This document shows, in pieces, positions 48,234-56,693 of a DNA stretch of 64,000 bases. Both the position numbers and the translations under genes were made by a program. Every line of letters begins with the position of its first letter. The first letter of the stretch is position 1. The notes beneath the pieces were generated by a model. It had not been told where the DNA came from. It worked only from the letters and a program-made list of their open reading frames with translations, and searched no databases. Source of the DNA: Gammaproteobacteria bacterium (GTDB taxonomy: Bacteria; Pseudomonadota; Gammaproteobacteria; Tenderiales; Tenderiaceae); the NCBI GenBank assembly GCA_016200485.1, contig JACQEP010000010.1:124001-188000 (forward strand). The letters run 5' to 3'.

Positions 48234-48845
48234 TTAGAATCGATACAGAAACAATAGCGAAATGGAAGAAGTTTTCACTCCCTCCTTGTTATCCAATGGC
48301 ATGGCATGCTCGAGCTTTACCCCGATATCCCAATCCCAATCCAGACGCCATTCACTCGACGCATTGATAATGACCGCAGTCTCGCTTTCATTGCGATCTG
48401 GCAACACCTGATTGAGATAGCCTTGAGCATCAATGGTGTAACGTTCATGGAATTGATCACGCGAGAATTGCAGCCCGCCTCCGAACCATGGTGTCCAGAC
48501 GGGGCCCAGATTAATACTGTGTTGTAGTGACATGCGCAAACCCGTTTGTTTGATCGTTTGCCCGATCAAGTCCGTGGTCGCCTGCAATGACCCCTTTTGA
48601 TAGAACAACTCTTCCCAATGGCGCCACCCCGACCCCATGCGCTGGGAATACACTAAGTTGAACGGCCGAGCCGCCCAATCGCCATAACTAGAACCATTAG
48701 GATCAATTACCGAAAAATAGGCACTGCCAAAGGTCATCCCGACACGGCCCGTTTGCACCGGCATGCCGATCGCCACGGCATGGACAGGTTCGACCATCGC
48801 GACAAAACTTCCAATAACCATCCCCACGAACCACCCTGTTCGCAT
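48234..48845 (-). CDS. Predicted outer-membrane beta-barrel protein
   Basis: 203 residues with a signal peptide (GMVIGSFVAMVEPVHAVA) and alternating-polarity strands (FNLVYSQRMGSGWRHWEELFYQKG, TPWFGGGLQFSRDQFHERY, LDWDWDIGVKLEHAM). The last strand ends in a terminal Phe (SISLLFLYRF), the usual signal for BAM insertion. No named family is recognised. It lies 14 bases before the large lipoprotein gene and after the ATPase gene on the same strand, so the products may form a surface complex. Confidence 0.72.
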   Translation of the reverse strand: MRTGWFVGMVIGSFVAMVEPVHAVAIGMPVQTGRVGMTFGSAYFSVIDPNGSSYGDWAARPFNLVYSQRMGSGWRHWEELFYQKGSLQATTDLIGQTIKQTGLRMSLQHSINLGPVWTPWFGGGLQFSRDQFHERYTIDAQGYLNQVLPDRNESETAVIINASSEWRLDWDWDIGVKLEHAMPLDNKEGVKTSSISLLFLYRF

Positions 48846-48872
48846 AACGCCACCCCATTATTGTTTTGTAGT

Positions 48873-48980
48873 TATACTATTAACCCGGCGACTAAATACA
48901 TCGCGCTCAAACTCCCTCCCTCTTGCAGGGGGAGGGAACTAATGTTCAGATGTATTTAACTGCCAAGTTAGTAATAGTAT
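48873..48980. repeat. Nested inverted repeat, family F
   Basis: Outer arms from ATACTATTA (48873) and TAATAGTAT (to 48980) pair with gaps; inner arms AAATACATC (from 48894) and GATGTATTT (to 48957) pair exactly; a third level is CTCCCTCC/GGGAGGGA. It sits between the ATPase and the beta-barrel genes. Confidence 0.72.
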
Positions 48981-48983
48981 TTT

Positions 48984-51254
48984 TTAATGTACTTGATGCA
49001 CTAAACGCTTAATGACAAAACGATTTCCTTCTTGCACAACGCTCACCTGAATTCGACCACTACTTACCAGCGGTGACTCCGTACTCTTACGCCACACACT
49101 AGCCTCGAAATTACCGGTACCTAATAATTTTCCATCAACGTCTTGCCACTTAACGTCACTGATATCCATTCGCCGCATATCAGTCGAATCAAACAACTCT
49201 TTGTAATCACGAGCAATACGCTTATTACCCTGACTGCCATCGGCTGATGCATCCTTGGCGAACAACCCGACAAGCGACGACAGTTCACCATTGTTGTAAC
49301 TCTGCTCCAAAGTGAACAATAGCTCCGTCAAAGCCAACTCACGCCGCGATAACCGTTCATCTATTTGTGGATTAGCCTTGGTGACTTCAGCCGCCGCAAC
49401 GCTTTGGGCCGATAGCCTGTCTTCTGCTGTTTCTATCTTTGCGACCGGTGGTGGCGCCACGAGTGCATTTGCCTCTTTCACTGCCCCACCATTTTGAGCT
49501 TCGATTTTATTGTCGGCCACAGATGATTTTGACGTTGCAGATGATGCTTGTGGTTTATTAACTGCTGGCAACGATCTCGCCATAGAAACTTTCGGGGCTA
49601 ACTCCGCTGACATTGCGCGAACATCACGCTTTTGAACAGCAGCTTCTTCCATCACCGATTTATTTGTCTCGACCCGCTTCTCATTCTTTTTAACTTGTGG
49701 TTCCGGAACAGGCGTTACCGCTGGAGCTTCTGGCTCAGCAGGTAATTCAGCAACCACCGTCGCCTCAGCAGGAGACGCGCCGCTTTCTGAGGACATTGTT
49801 ACTGTTTCAGGCGTCTCAATGGGGATACGCCCATCAATCGTCGTCTCATTGCCTACAGCCCGTACTTTGTTCTCAATCAAACTCCAAAGTGATCCAAACA
49901 TTGACGATTGCATCAACCACCAGGCACCGATACTCGCCACCATCAACGTCGAGCCAAGCCCCCACCATAAACCCTTTCCTGCACGATGATTAGCGATTAC
50001 TTTTGCGGGTTGTACAGGTACTGCTATCGGAACATCGTTATTAGCGGTAGCATTATCAGCAACAGCATTATTATGGCGTAGCGGTAACACGATAACCTTG
50101 GCCGGTTCTCGCGGTTTAATCTCTGTTTCAGCATCCTCCGCTCTTAGCGGTATAGGCTCGTTATCAACATCAGGTATGGTTTCCGGCGCCGGAGTGTAAA
50201 CACGTCCGAAACGGTCAACTTCAGGCGTATTATCCATAACCGGAGGCTGATTGCGAACGTTACCAGTATCTTCTACTTCCTCTATCGCCGGAGACATAAC
50301 ACTCGATTCGGATGCGAGATTGTGATGATCACTGTCCCTAATCGGCAGCTGTTCATTTGACACAGCATTTGGATCCGGCAATGGTGCAAGTTTTTCTTCC
50401 GCCAGCGATAGCGCATCCAACTGGGTAAAATCCCAACCCGCACCCGCCTCATACCGTAATTCAGCAATCATGGCATGCACAGCGCCGGCATCAATCAGAT
50501 GTTTCTCATCGAGATAGGCAGACAAGAAGAGTCGCTCACAGAATACATTGATCAACCGTGGCAGACCTTTACTACAACGACATATGAGCGCCAAAGCTTC
50601 GCCGGTAATAGACGGATCACCGCTCCAGCCTGCGAGACGTAAACGATGCTCAATATAGGCGCGGGTTTCCTCGGCTGAAATGGGTTGTAAATGGCAAGCC
50701 GCGATAATGCGCTGCGAGAGCTGCTCCATATCAGGATCGGCCAGAATCTGCCGTAACTGTTGCTGCCCCAACAAAATAATTTGCAACAGTGCTTTATTGC
50801 CCAGCTGGAAATTAGACAACATGCGCAATTCTTCCAGCGACTGCACAGGAAGATTCTGCGCCTCATCCACAATCAATAACACGCGCTTGCCATTCTGCAC
50901 GGTAGTGGTAAAAAAACGCTCGATAGCAGTCAGAAGCTCAGACTTGCTCGTGCCAGAGGGGCGCACACCAAAGGCATCTGCCGCCGCCCGCAATACATCA
51001 TCCGCACTCAGATTGGTACTCGACAGGGTAGCCACGACCGAGGTTTGTGCCGACAATTCCGCCAGCAGAGTTTGCAGCAACATGGTCTTGCCGGTCCCCG
51101 GCACGCCGGTAACGGCAACAAACCCCTGCCCCTGCTGTAAGCCATAACGCAAATACGCCAATCCGCGCTTATGACCGGCGCTCGGATAAAAAAAACGGGG
51201 ATCGGGGGCTAGCCGGAAAGGATTCGCCTTCAGGCCATAAAATGATTCGTACAT
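48984..51254 (-). CDS. XrtA/ExeA-type AAA+ ATPase with membrane anchor and NTF2-like end
   Basis: 756 residues. The N-terminal 270 residues match the XrtA-associated/GspA ATPase type: MYESFYGLKANPFRLAPDPRF-like start, Walker A GVPGTGKT (50-57), Walker B RVLLIVDEAQ (124-133), LLGQQQLRQIL, GLPRLINVFCERLFLSAY. Family members that accompany exosortase are about 270-350 residues. Here a 150-residue acidic linker leads to one membrane helix (about 428-449), then a Pro/Ala/Glu-rich spacer and an NTF2-like domain (about 640-756; LEQSYNNGELSSLVGLFAKDA). The plan is that of GspA/ExeA, but with an NTF2-like domain in place of a peptidoglycan-binding domain. It leads a probable transcription unit with the beta-barrel and lipoprotein genes. 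Confidence 0.87.
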   Translation of the reverse strand: MYESFYGLKANPFRLAPDPRFFYPSAGHKRGLAYLRYGLQQGQGFVAVTGVPGTGKTMLLQTLLAELSAQTSVVATLSSTNLSADDVLRAAADAFGVRPSGTSKSELLTAIERFFTTTVQNGKRVLLIVDEAQNLPVQSLEELRMLSNFQLGNKALLQIILLGQQQLRQILADPDMEQLSQRIIAACHLQPISAEETRAYIEHRLRLAGWSGDPSITGEALALICRCSKGLPRLINVFCERLFLSAYLDEKHLIDAGAVHAMIAELRYEAGAGWDFTQLDALSLAEEKLAPLPDPNAVSNEQLPIRDSDHHNLASESSVMSPAIEEVEDTGNVRNQPPVMDNTPEVDRFGRVYTPAPETIPDVDNEPIPLRAEDAETEIKPREPAKVIVLPLRHNNAVADNATANNDVPIAVPVQPAKVIANHRAGKGLWWGLGSTLMVASIGAWWLMQSSMFGSLWSLIENKVRAVGNETTIDGRIPIETPETVTMSSESGASPAEATVVAELPAEPEAPAVTPVPEPQVKKNEKRVETNKSVMEEAAVQKRDVRAMSAELAPKVSMARSLPAVNKPQASSATSKSSVADNKIEAQNGGAVKEANALVAPPPVAKIETAEDRLSAQSVAAAEVTKANPQIDERLSRRELALTELLFTLEQSYNNGELSSLVGLFAKDASADGSQGNKRIARDYKELFDSTDMRRMDISDVKWQDVDGKLLGTGNFEASVWRKSTESPLVSSGRIQVSVVQEGNRFVIKRLVHQVH

Positions 51255-51609
51255 TGCTCTCTTCTCTCTATCTGCCCGGATAGTGTCGCCACTAAGTCTG
51301 TATTATAGTTATAAAATTTCACTATTGCCCCCCGGAATTATACAGGATTAGAGAGGGGGTAGAGGGGATTTTAGGCAAATACCATAAAATGAACCAGAAT
51401 ATTACCCCTGTTCAAACATTACAAAATAAATCATTAATATGTTGATTATTATAGAGTTATCCACTAAAAATTTCCAGCAAGATTTCCCCTTTAAAATTAT
51501 GTAGAATAGTCGGGTATTAGGCCTGGTCGCCAAACTGTGACTCCGTTCGCAACGGCCGATACTATAGATATCTACAATCGTATTACCGCTTAGGCTAACC
51601 GAGACGACT
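51255..51609. other. Divergent control region between the ATPase gene and the transglycosylase gene
   Basis: 355 bases, AT-rich, no gene. TAGAAT at about 51504 is a candidate -10 on the plus strand with no good -35. I found no sigma-54 element and no copy of the 17-base motif seen near the PEP-CTERM gene. Confidence 0.4.
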
Positions 51610-52236
51610 ATGAGATACGCTGTACGCGTCGCGACACTGACACTTACCGGATTGCTGGCCACCCCGCTGGCGATGGCCGACATCTATGTCTATCGCGATG
51701 CCGACGGCGTTATCAACTACACCAATATTCCTCCCGCCAAAAAACGGATCAAAATCGATAAGGTCTACCGTGAACCCCGGCGCACTGATAGTCCGCAGCG
51801 TTATGTGACCTATCAAGCCACAACACCTCTACTCGCCGCCCGTCCACCGGCCGAATTGAAATCCATCGTTGCCGAAGCCGCTGAGGCCTATAAGGTCGAT
51901 GAGGCTTTGGTACACGCCATCATTCAGGCAGAATCCGCCTATAACACGTATGCGATCTCGCCCAAAGGTGCACGTGGCCTGATGCAGTTAATGCCGGCAA
52001 CCGCCCATCGTTACGGCGTGCGTAATACCTTCGACCCTGAACAGAACATCTGGGGCGGCGTGCGTTATATGCGTGACTTGCTAGTCATGTTTAATCAGGA
52101 TGTACGACTTGCTGTGGCCGCCTACAATGCCGGCGAGAATGCCGTGATACGCCACCGTGGCATTCCTCCTTATGATGAAACGCGGACTTATGTGCAGCGG
52201 GTGATGGAGTTGCATCTCCGCTACCAGGCTGGTTAG
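51610..52236 (+). CDS. Lytic transglycosylase with SLT domain and DUF4124 N-terminus
   Basis: 208 residues. A signal peptide ends near AMA (residue 23), then a DUF4124-type strand pair (DIYVYRDADGVINYTNIPP) and an SLT catalytic domain from residue 85 with catalytic Glu108 in IIQAESAYN, GARGLMQLMPATAHRYGV, and VAAYNAGENAV. It cuts peptidoglycan glycan strands in the periplasm and may open space for an envelope machine such as pili or the nearby surface system. It overlaps the convergent Hpt gene by 4 bases. Confidence 0.92.
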   Translation: MRYAVRVATLTLTGLLATPLAMADIYVYRDADGVINYTNIPPAKKRIKIDKVYREPRRTDSPQRYVTYQATTPLLAARPPAELKSIVAEAAEAYKVDEALVHAIIQAESAYNTYAISPKGARGLMQLMPATAHRYGVRNTFDPEQNIWGGVRYMRDLLVMFNQDVRLAVAAYNAGENAVIRHRGIPPYDETRTYVQRVMELHLRYQAG

Positions 52237-52997
52237 TGCTTCGTCCTCTCGATAATCTTTTTCACTGCCTGTCTCAATTCAGCCACTAGCTGGGTGTCAC
52301 GTTTAATAATCGCATCGGGCTTAAAGGGACCAGGCACATTCATGTCTCGCCCCGAAGTCAGCATGATGAAGGGCGCGTCATTATCCGCTATCCCCGACAT
52401 GCGCAACGCACTCATTACCGCCAATCCATTCAAGCCTTCGAGCTGATAGCCGCTGACCACAAATGCATAGCGCGAATATAATAATCGTTCCAGGGCAATC
52501 AGCCCATTCCGCTCGACTGTCAATTCCACAGGCAATTGCGCCAGCGACTGTCGGCATAACATGACCGTGGTATTCGACGACTCGATAATCAACCCCGGAT
52601 ATTGATTACTCAAACGAGCGCGGCGCAATTCATTGAGCTGCTCGTGTACACCGGCATAAGTTCTCCCTGCTGCCGCAACATCCGTCGCCTCACGCAGTAA
52701 ATCCACATATTTGAGTAAAATATCCACTTGCTGCGCCAATAACTTCGGGGCATCAATGTCAATCGTGCTCAATTGATCCTCAAACTGGTGGCAGATGCTA
52801 CTGTGCTCGCCAAAGCCATGGGTACCCGCCGAACCTTTGATGCTGTGCACATTGCGATAGAGTTCTTCGTAACGACCTTCCTCACCGCGCCCCAGTTGCA
52901 ATACCAGATCCTCGACCCGATCCAGCTTTGTCGGCAGCTCATCCAGGTAAGCGCGCCGCAGCCGTTCCAGTAATTTTTGTGCTTGTTCCAAATCCAT
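52233..52997 (-). CDS. Hpt protein with degenerate receiver domain
   Basis: 254 residues. An Hpt domain (about 1-115) has the phospho-histidine His51 in NVHSIKGSAGTHGFG. The second half (from 135) folds like a receiver, with SALRMSGIADNDAPFIMLTSG and Lys232 in AIIKRD, but the phospho-acceptor position is Gly183 (VVSGYQLEGLNG instead of a D-containing motif) and the N-terminal acidic pair is reduced to a single Glu. It can therefore accept phosphate at His but not at the receiver. No cognate kinase is adjacent, so its pathway is unknown. Confidence 0.82.
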   Translation of the reverse strand: MDLEQAQKLLERLRRAYLDELPTKLDRVEDLVLQLGRGEEGRYEELYRNVHSIKGSAGTHGFGEHSSICHQFEDQLSTIDIDAPKLLAQQVDILLKYVDLLREATDVAAAGRTYAGVHEQLNELRRARLSNQYPGLIIESSNTTVMLCRQSLAQLPVELTVERNGLIALERLLYSRYAFVVSGYQLEGLNGLAVMSALRMSGIADNDAPFIMLTSGRDMNVPGPFKPDAIIKRDTQLVAELRQAVKKIIERTKH

Positions 52998-53088
52998 TGC
53001 GCGATACCCCTAACAAAACATGCTATTTCAGGTAATATAGATGGCGTTGTTAATAAATCGGACGCTATGCAGAAATTATTGAGGGTCT

Positions 53089-53535
53089 ATGCTTCGGCGC
53101 AAGAATAACTTTTGGGAAAGTGTTCCTTTATCCAAAATGACACTATCGCAATGGGAATCGCTGTGCGATGGTTGTGGCCGTTGCTGCCTTAACAAGCTCG
53201 AAGACGAAAATGGTGAAATATTTTTTACAAACATTGCCTGCCGGTTTCTCGATAACGCCAGCTGTCGTTGCCAGCGTTATGAGCAACGCACGAAAGTGGT
53301 TCCTGATTGCTTGGCGCTGAGTCTGGATAATCCGCATGATTTTCGACTGCTTCCCGAAACATGCGCTTATCGTCGTCTCAGCGAAGGGAAATCGTTACCT
53401 TCCTGGCATCCTTTGATCACCGGAGACCCAGATTCAATCCATCATGCTGGAATATCCGTGCAAGACAAATGCATCTCTGAAGAAAAAGTGTTACGCCGCC
53501 ACTGGGATTCACATATCATCAAACTATCCACTTGA
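53089..53535 (+). CDS. YcgN family cysteine-cluster protein
   Basis: 148 residues. The family pattern WESLCDGCGRCCLNKL is at residues 24-39, followed by FTNIACRFLD, CRCQRYEQRTKVVPDC and LPETCAYRRLSEGKSLPSWHPLITGD, giving eight or more conserved cysteines thought to bind a metal or iron-sulphur cluster. Function is unknown (UPF0260). The next gene begins 12 bases later on the same strand. Confidence 0.92.
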   Translation: MLRRKNNFWESVPLSKMTLSQWESLCDGCGRCCLNKLEDENGEIFFTNIACRFLDNASCRCQRYEQRTKVVPDCLALSLDNPHDFRLLPETCAYRRLSEGKSLPSWHPLITGDPDSIHHAGISVQDKCISEEKVLRRHWDSHIIKLST

Positions 53536-53547
53536 AGAAATTTATTC

Positions 53548-54132
53548 ATGAATATCAAATTGATTATTAAAATACTGTGCGGCGCATCGCTGGTCGCGAC
53601 ATCGACACTCGGCCACACAGACACGGCGGGGCTCAATTTCAATGAAGATGGGGTAGAAGCCCACTATCAGAAACAATTGATCGAATACAAAGAATATCGC
53701 ATCCTGCCAAGCTATAGTTTTCTCTACTCTCAAGAAACCTGGCCTCATAATTTCCTGCTGCGGGCGGATGGCGAGATCATCAGTTATACCCAGACCTTTG
53801 GCGATGGTTATACCGCCGCTCCCAAAGTTGTTGCCTTGATTGCTCAATATCAAAACAATGACATAATCGCCCCGGCCATCGGCGGTGCCGCACACTTCCC
53901 CAAAGGTGGAAAAATTCCTTTCGACATTGATGCCGATGCCTTTTGGGCGCCACCGCCGTTCGCATTGATTGATGGCCAATTTATGTGGGGAATGTCGATC
54001 CAAGGACATTATCCGTTACCGCAGGACAATGAATTGCGATTTGGTTATCGTAAAATCAATGCCAGCGCTGATCAGGGACCACACGGATCGCTTGATCAAG
54101 GTATCTTTGTTGGTTTTGCGTCATTTTTTTAA
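53548..54132 (+). CDS. Secreted protein of unknown function
   Basis: 194 residues. A signal peptide (IKILCGASLVATSTLGHTDTA) precedes a sequence rich in aromatics and short beta strands (HNFLLRADGEIISYTQTFGDGYTAA, FMWGMSIQGHYPLPQDNELRFGYRKI), ending in VGFASFF with a terminal Phe, which favours an outer-membrane barrel or a periplasmic beta protein. No family is recognised. It lies between the cysteine-cluster gene and an inositol-phosphatase gene and is probably co-transcribed with them. Confidence 0.6.
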   Translation: MNIKLIIKILCGASLVATSTLGHTDTAGLNFNEDGVEAHYQKQLIEYKEYRILPSYSFLYSQETWPHNFLLRADGEIISYTQTFGDGYTAAPKVVALIAQYQNNDIIAPAIGGAAHFPKGGKIPFDIDADAFWAPPPFALIDGQFMWGMSIQGHYPLPQDNELRFGYRKINASADQGPHGSLDQGIFVGFASFF

Positions 54133-54146
54133 ATGCACCTCATGCC

Positions 54147-54965
54147 ATGATCACAACATCACCCGGCTTAGACGAATTGCGTTCGATTATCAGAACTGCC
54201 GCGCGTGAGGAATTATTGCCGCGCTTACATTGCGTCGAGCGCAGTTTCAAGGCTGACCAAAGCATCGTCACCGATGCCGACCTAGCTACTCAGCAACGCA
54301 TACAATGCGACCTGGAAGCACGCTGGCCACAGTATCAATTCTTGGGCGAGGAAATGTCGGCGGAGGAACAGGAACACCTGTTCGCTCAATCGAGCACCGG
54401 TCTCTGGTGTCTTGATCCGCTGGATGGCACCAGTAACTTCGCCGCCGGCATACCCTATTTTGGTGTCTCACTCTCTTTACTGATCAACAACGACATCATG
54501 CTCGGACTGGTCTACGATCCGGTACGTGACGAATGTTTTTACGCCCAACGCAATGGGGGAGCCTTTCTCAACGGCGAACGATTGGGCGCGCACCGTCCCG
54601 AACCCCCGCTGGCCCAGGGGATAGGCCTGGTCGATCTGAAACGCCTGCCCCAGCCACTGGCGCAACGTCTGGCAGCGACACCACCTTATGCCTCACAACG
54701 CAGCTTCGGTTCGGTCGCCCTCGATTGGTGCTGGCTGGCCGCTGGCCGCTGCCACGTCTACCTCCACGGCCGCCAAAACTTGTGGGACTATGGCGCCGGA
54801 CTCCTGATCTTCAGCGAGACGGGCGGCCACGCCTGCACCTTGGATGGGGAACCGGTATTTCAGGCCAGCCTCAAGCCTCGTTCAGCCGTCGCCGCCCTGG
54901 AATCTTCTTTATTTCATGAATGGACGAGCTGGCTCGGCTTGCCTGGCGACGCCGATCTGCGATAA
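54147..54965 (+). CDS. Inositol monophosphatase family protein
   Basis: 272 residues. Metal-binding motifs are complete: GEEMSA, WCLDPLDGTSNFAAGIPYFGVS and the C-terminal LWDYGAGLLIFSETGGHA. The family includes SuhB, CysQ and fructose-1,6-bisphosphatases; substrate cannot be chosen from sequence alone. It starts 14 bases after the previous gene and precedes a small membrane protein. Confidence 0.92.
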   Translation: MITTSPGLDELRSIIRTAAREELLPRLHCVERSFKADQSIVTDADLATQQRIQCDLEARWPQYQFLGEEMSAEEQEHLFAQSSTGLWCLDPLDGTSNFAAGIPYFGVSLSLLINNDIMLGLVYDPVRDECFYAQRNGGAFLNGERLGAHRPEPPLAQGIGLVDLKRLPQPLAQRLAATPPYASQRSFGSVALDWCWLAAGRCHVYLHGRQNLWDYGAGLLIFSETGGHACTLDGEPVFQASLKPRSAVAALESSLFHEWTSWLGLPGDADLR

Positions 54966-54998
54966 TTGCGCCCCATATTCGCGGTAAAGATAACCCTC

Positions 54999-55592
54999 AT
55001 GTCAAACAAACCTGTTTCCCGGCGTAACCTGCGCAAGGCCATCCTTAAGCGCTTTGAACAATCATTTGACCTGTCACGGCTCGATTATGTGCGCCGCACC
55101 AAGGCAGGACAAGATAGAGCGAAGCTGATCGGTGTATTCGCCGCCATGCTGGTCTATTTCTCGTTGTTCGGACTGGTGTTTTACAGCTGGAACCAGCACT
55201 GGATCGACGATAGCGCCATGAACAAGATGGGCTGGATACTGATGGTGCCCGCCTCTGTTGTCGGCGCAGTCGCCTGGCTGATTGCCGCCAATCGCTTTGA
55301 ATTTCCCGTGCGTCAGGATATCCGCTATCACATCGATGATTTTGAAACTGCACAGGGTATGTTATGGCGCTATCAACCCTTGCTCGAAAAATTGACCCTC
55401 AAAAAAATTAACATCACTGAATTGATTGAAGCGTCACGTAATGATCGTCTGGTGATGATGGCGCCGGAAGATGTCTGTGCCACAATCCGCGCTCTGCATG
55501 GCTTGTTAACTCAAGGCGGCCCGGCGCTATTTACCCCGGAGGATATCGCAGCAGTCGCCGCCAATTTCGCGGATCTGGAGGACGAAGCATAA
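54999..55592 (+). CDS. Small membrane protein of unknown function
   Basis: 197 residues from ATG at 54999. A basic N-terminus (RRNLRKAILKRFEQSFDLSRLDYVRRTKAG) is followed by two membrane helices (LIGVFAAMLVYFSLFGLVFY and ILMVPASVVGAVAWLIAA) and a soluble C-terminal half with no family match (ITELIEASRNDRLVMMAPEDV). An upstream in-frame start 11 codons earlier is less likely. It lies 33 bases after the phosphatase gene. Confidence 0.65.
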   Translation: MSNKPVSRRNLRKAILKRFEQSFDLSRLDYVRRTKAGQDRAKLIGVFAAMLVYFSLFGLVFYSWNQHWIDDSAMNKMGWILMVPASVVGAVAWLIAANRFEFPVRQDIRYHIDDFETAQGMLWRYQPLLEKLTLKKINITELIEASRNDRLVMMAPEDVCATIRALHGLLTQGGPALFTPEDIAAVAANFADLEDEA

Positions 55593-55599
55593 TCCACTT

Positions 55600-55697
55600 A
55601 AAAACCCATCAACGCAAAGATGCAAAAAAAAATCAACAAATCCGCGTCAACACCCGCCTTATCCTACAAAAACCTCTGCGCCTCCGCGTTGGGTTTT
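55600..55697. repeat. Inverted-repeat element, family B, diverged
   Basis: Right end TCCGCGTTGGGTTTTA (55683-55698) is the inverse of the family B core seen at 27271 and 43029. The left end (AAAACCCATCAACGCAAAGATGC, cut here to its start AAAACCCATC) pairs only partly. It lies 7 bases after one gene and 1 base before the stop of the convergent hydrolase gene. Confidence 0.65.
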
Positions 55698-55698
55698 A

Positions 55699-56607
55699 TT
55701 ACGGCATTTTTCTTTGCAAATAATCCAGCCAACGCTGACGCACTTCTGGATCTCTAAAGCTTTCGATATGACGCTTTCCCGGCAACAACCATAACTCTTT
55801 GGGTTCATGCGCTGCCGCAAACAAGACCTCGGCATGATGCGGCGGCACGATCTGATCCTGATCGCCATGCATAATCAAGACCGGCATTGACGGCAGGTTG
55901 GCAATCGCGGTCACAGGATCATAATCACGACTGATCGTTAGCGTCGGTAACCATTGCAACGGCCAGGTCAGCCAGAGGCTATCCATTTTTTCCTGGACAA
56001 TCGCCCGATAACTGCTAAAGGTACTATCGATCGTCAATGCCCTGATTTTATCGCGCTGCTGACCATGGGCAGCAAAATAAGTCGCCAAGGCACCGCCCAG
56101 GCTTTGCCCCAGAATCACTACACGTTCCGGACCAACATCCGCCCGCTTCAGCACATAGGCAAACGCCTGATCAAGATCGCTTAACATGTGATCAAGCGAT
56201 GCCTGCCCTTGAGAACGGCCATAACCACGATAATCGAGCAGAAAGACGTTGTATCCCGCTGCGGGCAGCCAATAGACACTGCCGATGTGAGTGCTGATGT
56301 TTTCAGCATTACCGTGGAGGAAAAAAACTGTGCCTTTGGCCGTGGATACGGCAGGCAGAAACCAGGCATGCAAGGTGATATCGGTATCAACCTTGATGTA
56401 AACATCTTCGTACTGCAAACCAAGCCGTTCTGGCGAAATGATTTGCTGTCGATGTGGCTGAAAGAACATGCTCGCACAACCTGTCAGACCGAAGAGCAGC
56501 CCGATCAGCAGTAGCGTTCTAACAAGTTGTTGAAAAACTCCCCTCCTTGGACAAGGAGGGGGGGACGCGAAGCGGACGGGGTGGTTGAAAACGGTGACAG
56601 AATACAT
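55699..56607 (-). CDS. Alpha/beta hydrolase lipoprotein
   Basis: 302 residues. After the initiator ATG at 56607, about 27 odd residues (YSVTVFNHPVRFASPPPCPRRG) come before a normal lipoprotein signal with lipobox LTGC (Cys44). The hydrolase fold follows: FFLHGNAENISTHIG (oxyanion), YRGYGRSQG, nucleophile Ser169 in GQSLGG, Asp in MHGDQDQIVPP and His in GKRHIES. The odd N-terminus is encoded by an inverted-repeat element (56528-56681). The in-frame ATG lies inside it, and no alternative start is seen next to the signal peptide, so the element seems to have captured or replaced the original start. Confidence 0.85.
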   Translation of the reverse strand: MYSVTVFNHPVRFASPPPCPRRGVFQQLVRTLLLIGLLFGLTGCASMFFQPHRQQIISPERLGLQYEDVYIKVDTDITLHAWFLPAVSTAKGTVFFLHGNAENISTHIGSVYWLPAAGYNVFLLDYRGYGRSQGQASLDHMLSDLDQAFAYVLKRADVGPERVVILGQSLGGALATYFAAHGQQRDKIRALTIDSTFSSYRAIVQEKMDSLWLTWPLQWLPTLTISRDYDPVTAIANLPSMPVLIMHGDQDQIVPPHHAEVLFAAAHEPKELWLLPGKRHIESFRDPEVRQRWLDYLQRKMP

Positions 56608-56681
56608 ACAGTTCTTTCTCGCCGTAACTTGTGTAGATACCTATGCCCTCAGGGAGAGGGAACTAAACACACTTTTCAACA
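56528..56681. repeat. Inverted-repeat element, family D, overlapping the hydrolase start
   Basis: Ends TGTTGAAAAA (56528-56537) and TTTTCAACA (56673-56681) are inverted. Inside is a perfect 10-bp hairpin CCCCTCCTTG/CAAGGAGGGG (56541-56562) and a second G-rich stretch (GGGAGAGGGAACTAA) also found at 48930. It covers the gap between the hydrolase and DUF4105 genes and runs into the hydrolase reading frame. Confidence 0.78.
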
Positions 56682-56693
56682 GCCCGCTAAACG

